Assembly (NCBI RefSeq): GCF_003584135.1
Contig: NZ_QXFI01000018.1
Location: 186,001-250,000 of the forward strand
Length of the DNA: 64,000 nucleotides
Source of the DNA: Flagellimonas pelagia
GTDB taxonomy: Bacteria; Bacteroidota; Bacteroidia; Flavobacteriales; Flavobacteriaceae
Reading direction: 5' to 3'
In this document: positions 61,718 through 64,000 of the stretch, piece after piece
Numbering within the stretch: the first letter of the stretch is position 1
How the letters are laid out: each line of letters opens with the position of its first letter
Translations under genes and position numbers: made by a program
The notes under the pieces: generated by a model
Seen by the model: only the letters and a program-made list of their open reading frames with translations
Told to the model about the DNA's origin: nothing
The model's database searches: none

Positions 61718-62385
61718 AAGTAGATAACATAGAGTTGAACTACGGAACAAAGAAAGTATTATCCGGTATATACCTCCATTCAAAGTTAGGCACGGTTACA
61801 GGTATAATGGGGAGAAATGGATCAGGCAAAACTTCGCTTCTCAATATTATCTTCGGTAGTTTATCATCCAAATACAAGTCGATTCGAATTGATGGTAAAA
61901 ACATTAAAAAACCATTATTCTCAACAAACAAAATCGCTTATCTACCCCAACACAGGTTACTAACAAAGAAAATTAAACTTAAAACGGCATTCAAACTATT
62001 TAATATTGAATGGGATGAATTCATTGGGTATTTTGAGAGTTTCAAAATCTACAAAGAGTACCGTGCACATCAGATATCAAGTGGTGAACTCAGACTCATT
62101 GAAACCTATTTGATTTTGAAGAGCCACCATGATGTCATTTTATTGGACGAGCCTTTTTCTTTTATAGCACCTGTTTATGTTGAAAGAATCAAAGCTTTGA
62201 TTCATGAACAAAAGTCAAATAAAATCATCTTGATTACCGATCATTCTTACGAACACATTCTAGATATCAGCGATAACATTTACTTACTTAAGAATGGCTG
62301 CTCCAAGCTGATTGGCAACACCAAGGAATTAATCAACGAAGGGTATTTAACTGTTAATTCCCTACAAAAGTGGTCCCCAAGGTAA
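61708..62385 (+). CDS. Stand-alone ABC ATPase, AT-rich
   Basis: The ATG at 61708 gives 225 residues; a TTG at 61693 is in frame. The nucleotide domain has Walker A GRNGSGKTS, Q-loop region IAYLPQHRLLTKK, signature-like ISSGELRL, Walker B VILLDEPFSF and H-loop LITDHSYE. The signature SSGE deviates from LSGGQ. No classic permease gene is near; the only candidate is the three/four-helix protein just ahead. Its 3' end overlaps the DUF3570 stop by 32 nt on the other strand. Function is unknown. Confidence 0.85.
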   Translation: MVLEVDNIELNYGTKKVLSGIYLHSKLGTVTGIMGRNGSGKTSLLNIIFGSLSSKYKSIRIDGKNIKKPLFSTNKIAYLPQHRLLTKKIKLKTAFKLFNIEWDEFIGYFESFKIYKEYRAHQISSGELRLIETYLILKSHHDVILLDEPFSFIAPVYVERIKALIHEQKSNKIILITDHSYEHILDISDNIYLLKNGCSKLIGNTKELINEGYLTVNSLQKWSPR

Positions 62386-63667
62386 TGATGAAGGCATTGA
62401 GGCCATCACTACGATCGTACTGGCTAAAACGCAGGTCGATGGTCTTTAGGCCAAAATTGAACACGCGTGCCGAGGTAAAAATATCCCGGTATTGTACTCC
62501 CATGCCGTATTGATGGGCACTGTAATCGGAAAGGTCATAATCCGAGGTGTAGAAGGAATAGGAAGAAAGTGCAACTTCCTTGGGATAAAAATAATCGGCC
62601 GCTGTTTGGGTATAATAGCGATAGGTTGGGTATAACGTAAACTTATCGGTCATTTTGAATGGCACCTCCAAACTTGCGGTATGGGAGGTAATCCCCCAAT
62701 CATCCCAATAAAACCGATAATAGGAACGCAACACAATCAAATCGTTCAGGTAATAGTTCAATCTTCCCCCAAAAGGAACCTTCAATCGGCTATCCGGCAA
62801 TTGCTCTATGTTGTCCGCCAGCTGAAAATCATCAATATAAAAATCCTCAAAATCAGCAAAATAAACCCTTTGGAAAGGCGTACTGAGCAAACCGTTCTGG
62901 GACACCAAGTCCAAAAACAGTGCCCCTTGTAGTTTCTCCGTCAATATTTGGGAAAAGCTTAAAGACAGGGAATAGGAGTTTCTCGTTTCCTTATCAAACT
63001 CGGAAAAAATGGGGCTATATGTTCCATTTCCCGTGATACGGTTATCAAAAAACTCTTCACGCAGTTCAATGGGATAAACGGGATTCCATTTGTCCAAAAA
63101 CACCTTGCCACTCAAGGTGATTTCAGTATTCTTTTCGTTGAACAATTTGGTGTAGCTACCGCCAAAACCGATGGAAAAATAATCGTATTCGGAAGACAGG
63201 TAGGCATTGGCGCTCCAAATGGAGTTCCGGTCTTCTGAACTATGCGCATAACTTGGGTTGATGTAGGCCAACAAATCCTTTCTGGATTCCCCCGAAGAAG
63301 CATCGAAGGGGGTCACATTGATTCCGCCATCCAACGGATTGATGTTACTGGAGGAAGCAGAAGTATAAGCAGAAAGCCCCACATCCACGGTCAGCACATC
63401 GTTCTCGTTCATGGGCATGCGCAAGACAATGGTAGAAGTGGCATCCGTCAATTCTTCCGTACCCTCACCACCCGTGACAGCCGCATGTTTACCATCTTGA
63501 TTGTAATAGCTGAACAATACATCGACCTCGCTGGTTTCCAAAACCCTCTTTTTATAAGAAGTATCGGGCTGTTGAGCAAAAACCAAGGAACCCATCATCA
63601 CGAAAACCCCAAAAAGAATGGCTCCTAAGATGGTTTTATTTTGGGTTACGTGAGATTTACTGCTCAT
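62354..63667 (-). CDS. DUF3570 outer-membrane beta-barrel protein
   Basis: From Met at 63667 the product is 437 residues with an N-terminal signal (ILGAILFGVFVMMGSLVFAQQ). The rest is a series of amphipathic strands with the DUF3570 segments KRVLETSEVDVLFSYYNQDG, NENDVLTVDVGLSAYTSASSSNIN and YDLSDYSAHQYGMGV. A longer frame (from 63799) runs over the DUF4266 gene and is rejected. It is probably an outer-membrane channel or assembly factor tied to the ApbE/DUF4266 group. Confidence 0.9.
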   Translation of the reverse strand: MSSKSHVTQNKTILGAILFGVFVMMGSLVFAQQPDTSYKKRVLETSEVDVLFSYYNQDGKHAAVTGGEGTEELTDATSTIVLRMPMNENDVLTVDVGLSAYTSASSSNINPLDGGINVTPFDASSGESRKDLLAYINPSYAHSSEDRNSIWSANAYLSSEYDYFSIGFGGSYTKLFNEKNTEITLSGKVFLDKWNPVYPIELREEFFDNRITGNGTYSPIFSEFDKETRNSYSLSLSFSQILTEKLQGALFLDLVSQNGLLSTPFQRVYFADFEDFYIDDFQLADNIEQLPDSRLKVPFGGRLNYYLNDLIVLRSYYRFYWDDWGITSHTASLEVPFKMTDKFTLYPTYRYYTQTAADYFYPKEVALSSYSFYTSDYDLSDYSAHQYGMGVQYRDIFTSARVFNFGLKTIDLRFSQYDRSDGLNAFIITLGTTFVGN

Positions 63668-63677
63668 ATTTTTTGAG

Positions 63678-63887
63678 TTAATTACAGCCACAACCACCGC
63701 CTGTCTTACCGCCATTGGCACCGGACGACGCCTCCCTGTAAATATGAAAATTGGTTTCGAAACGTTCATTGGCCCGTGCCCCCAATTGCATTTCCACATC
63801 GTTCAGATAGACCTTGTCATATTCACGAACGGCAACGCAAGAGCTTGAAAAAATCAAGAGAAGCAGTAAAAATAGAGGTTTTCGCAT
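63678..63887 (-). CDS. DUF4266 small lipoprotein
   Basis: The 69-residue lipoprotein has a signal ending SSSC, the segment REYDKVYLNDVEMQLGARANERFETNFHIYREASSGANGG and a Gly/Cys end GGGCGCN. This C-terminal CxC is the DUF4266 mark and may bind a metal or redox group. It is 10 nt ahead of DUF3570 and 9 nt after the ApbE-like gene, so the three form one operon. Confidence 0.93.
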   Translation of the reverse strand: MRKPLFLLLLLIFSSSCVAVREYDKVYLNDVEMQLGARANERFETNFHIYREASSGANGGKTGGGCGCN

Positions 63888-63896
63888 GTGGTAAAT

Positions 63897-64000
63897 TTAC
63901 GGATTCACATCGAACATGATACCAGAACTCTTATGGATTTTGTTATCCGAGTCCACCACTACGGCCTCTACCCCATCGATTTGGTTGATCATGTGCAGAC
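63897..64000 (-). CDS. apbE: Probable FAD:protein FMN transferase (ApbE), C-terminal end only
   Basis: The last 33 codons are visible before the window edge: MINQIDGVEAVVVDSDNKIH and then KSSGIMFDVNP, with TAA at 63897-63899. The segment resembles the C-terminal strand pair of ApbE proteins, and DUF4266-DUF3570 genes are usually behind apbE. Identity is inferred from these two facts. Most of the gene is outside the window. Confidence 0.6.
   Translation of the reverse strand, partial: LHMINQIDGVEAVVVDSDNKIHKSSGIMFDVNP

Noticed and set aside
3144..62385. Many long antisense frames overlapping real genes
   Set aside because: They follow the codon pattern of strong genes on the opposite strand, lack motifs and have no promoter, so they are treated as shadows.
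63668..63799. Longer DUF3570 frame from 63799
   Set aside because: It overlaps the DUF4266 gene in another frame, and its residues are not signal-like. The Met at 63667 precedes a good signal peptide.
1..64000. tRNA, rRNA, CRISPR, prophage or insertion sequence
   Set aside because: No cloverleaf ends in CCA, no ribosomal RNA segment, no spaced repeats, and no transposase or integrase motif was seen. Absence by eye is not proof; a tRNAscan and IS search would settle it.

Overview
The window looks like chromosomal DNA of a marine Flavobacteriaceae member (Bacteroidota), perhaps close to Muricauda/Flagellimonas or Robiginitalea. I cannot fix the genus by eye. Reasons: Bacteroidota -7 boxes (TAnnTTTG) lie upstream of many genes and Shine-Dalgarno sites are not evident. 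There is a SusC/SusD glycan locus, a type IX secretion (T9SS) C-terminal signal, and family markers such as DUF3276, DUF4266/DUF3570, DUF4920 and the long NusB. I see no rRNA, tRNA, CRISPR array, insertion sequence, integrase or phage gene.

Layout. 1-5.5 kb: the end of a Gfo/Idh/MocA oxidoreductase, a yajC-DUF1573-nusB block, an MsbA-type ABC exporter and a PUR-alpha-like protein. 5.5-9.6 kb: thiol and peroxide enzymes, a cold-shock protein, two tandem micro-peptides and a cyclophilin-FKBP fusion. 9.9-16.5 kb: a plus-strand accessory run containing a reductase, a methyltransferase, an esterase, many small membrane proteins, a CPBP protease and a TMEM175-like channel. 16.5-29.2 kb: mostly minus strand, with M28 peptidase, PPK2, a sigma-54 activator without a DNA-binding domain, MscS, a NatAB-like ABC exporter, grpE-dnaJ and mnmD. 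29.3-34.8 kb: ilvE, a MazG-like enzyme, small membrane proteins, crcB and a P-II/Amt/porin nitrogen cluster. 34.9-42.5 kb: a lipoprotein, a hydrolase, an Lrp regulator, a fused isobutyryl-CoA mutase (IcmF) and purU. 42.5-57.5 kb: a starch/maltodextrin utilisation locus. 57.6-64 kb: DUF4197, pyrF, prfA, an AT-rich ABC pair and the tail of an ApbE-DUF4266-DUF3570 operon.

The glycan locus is coherent. A minus-strand operon encodes a SusC transporter, a SusD lipoprotein, a SusE/F-like lipoprotein with three repeats, a large T9SS-exported GH13 amylase and a small two-module lipoprotein. Divergent genes encode a LacI regulator, an SLC45-like sugar transporter and a periplasmic neopullulanase-type GH13. 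Together they would cut starch at the surface, import oligosaccharides, trim them in the periplasm and move small sugars into the cytoplasm.

The most novel-looking item is a family of very small membrane peptides with the same residue register at three positions. Two are in tandem (8377-8463 and 8547-8630) and one extended member precedes crcB (31145-31324). All share a mid-helix Asn15 and a Ser22-Val23-Asn24 end. The tandem pair differs by synonymous changes at most shared codons, which argues that they are selected proteins. Other points of note are a DnaJ with only two of four zinc-finger motifs, an outer-membrane gene whose signal peptide needs an ATA or ATT start, an orphan AT-rich ABC ATPase with a tiny membrane partner, and a small-peptide/PH-domain/CPBP-protease cluster.
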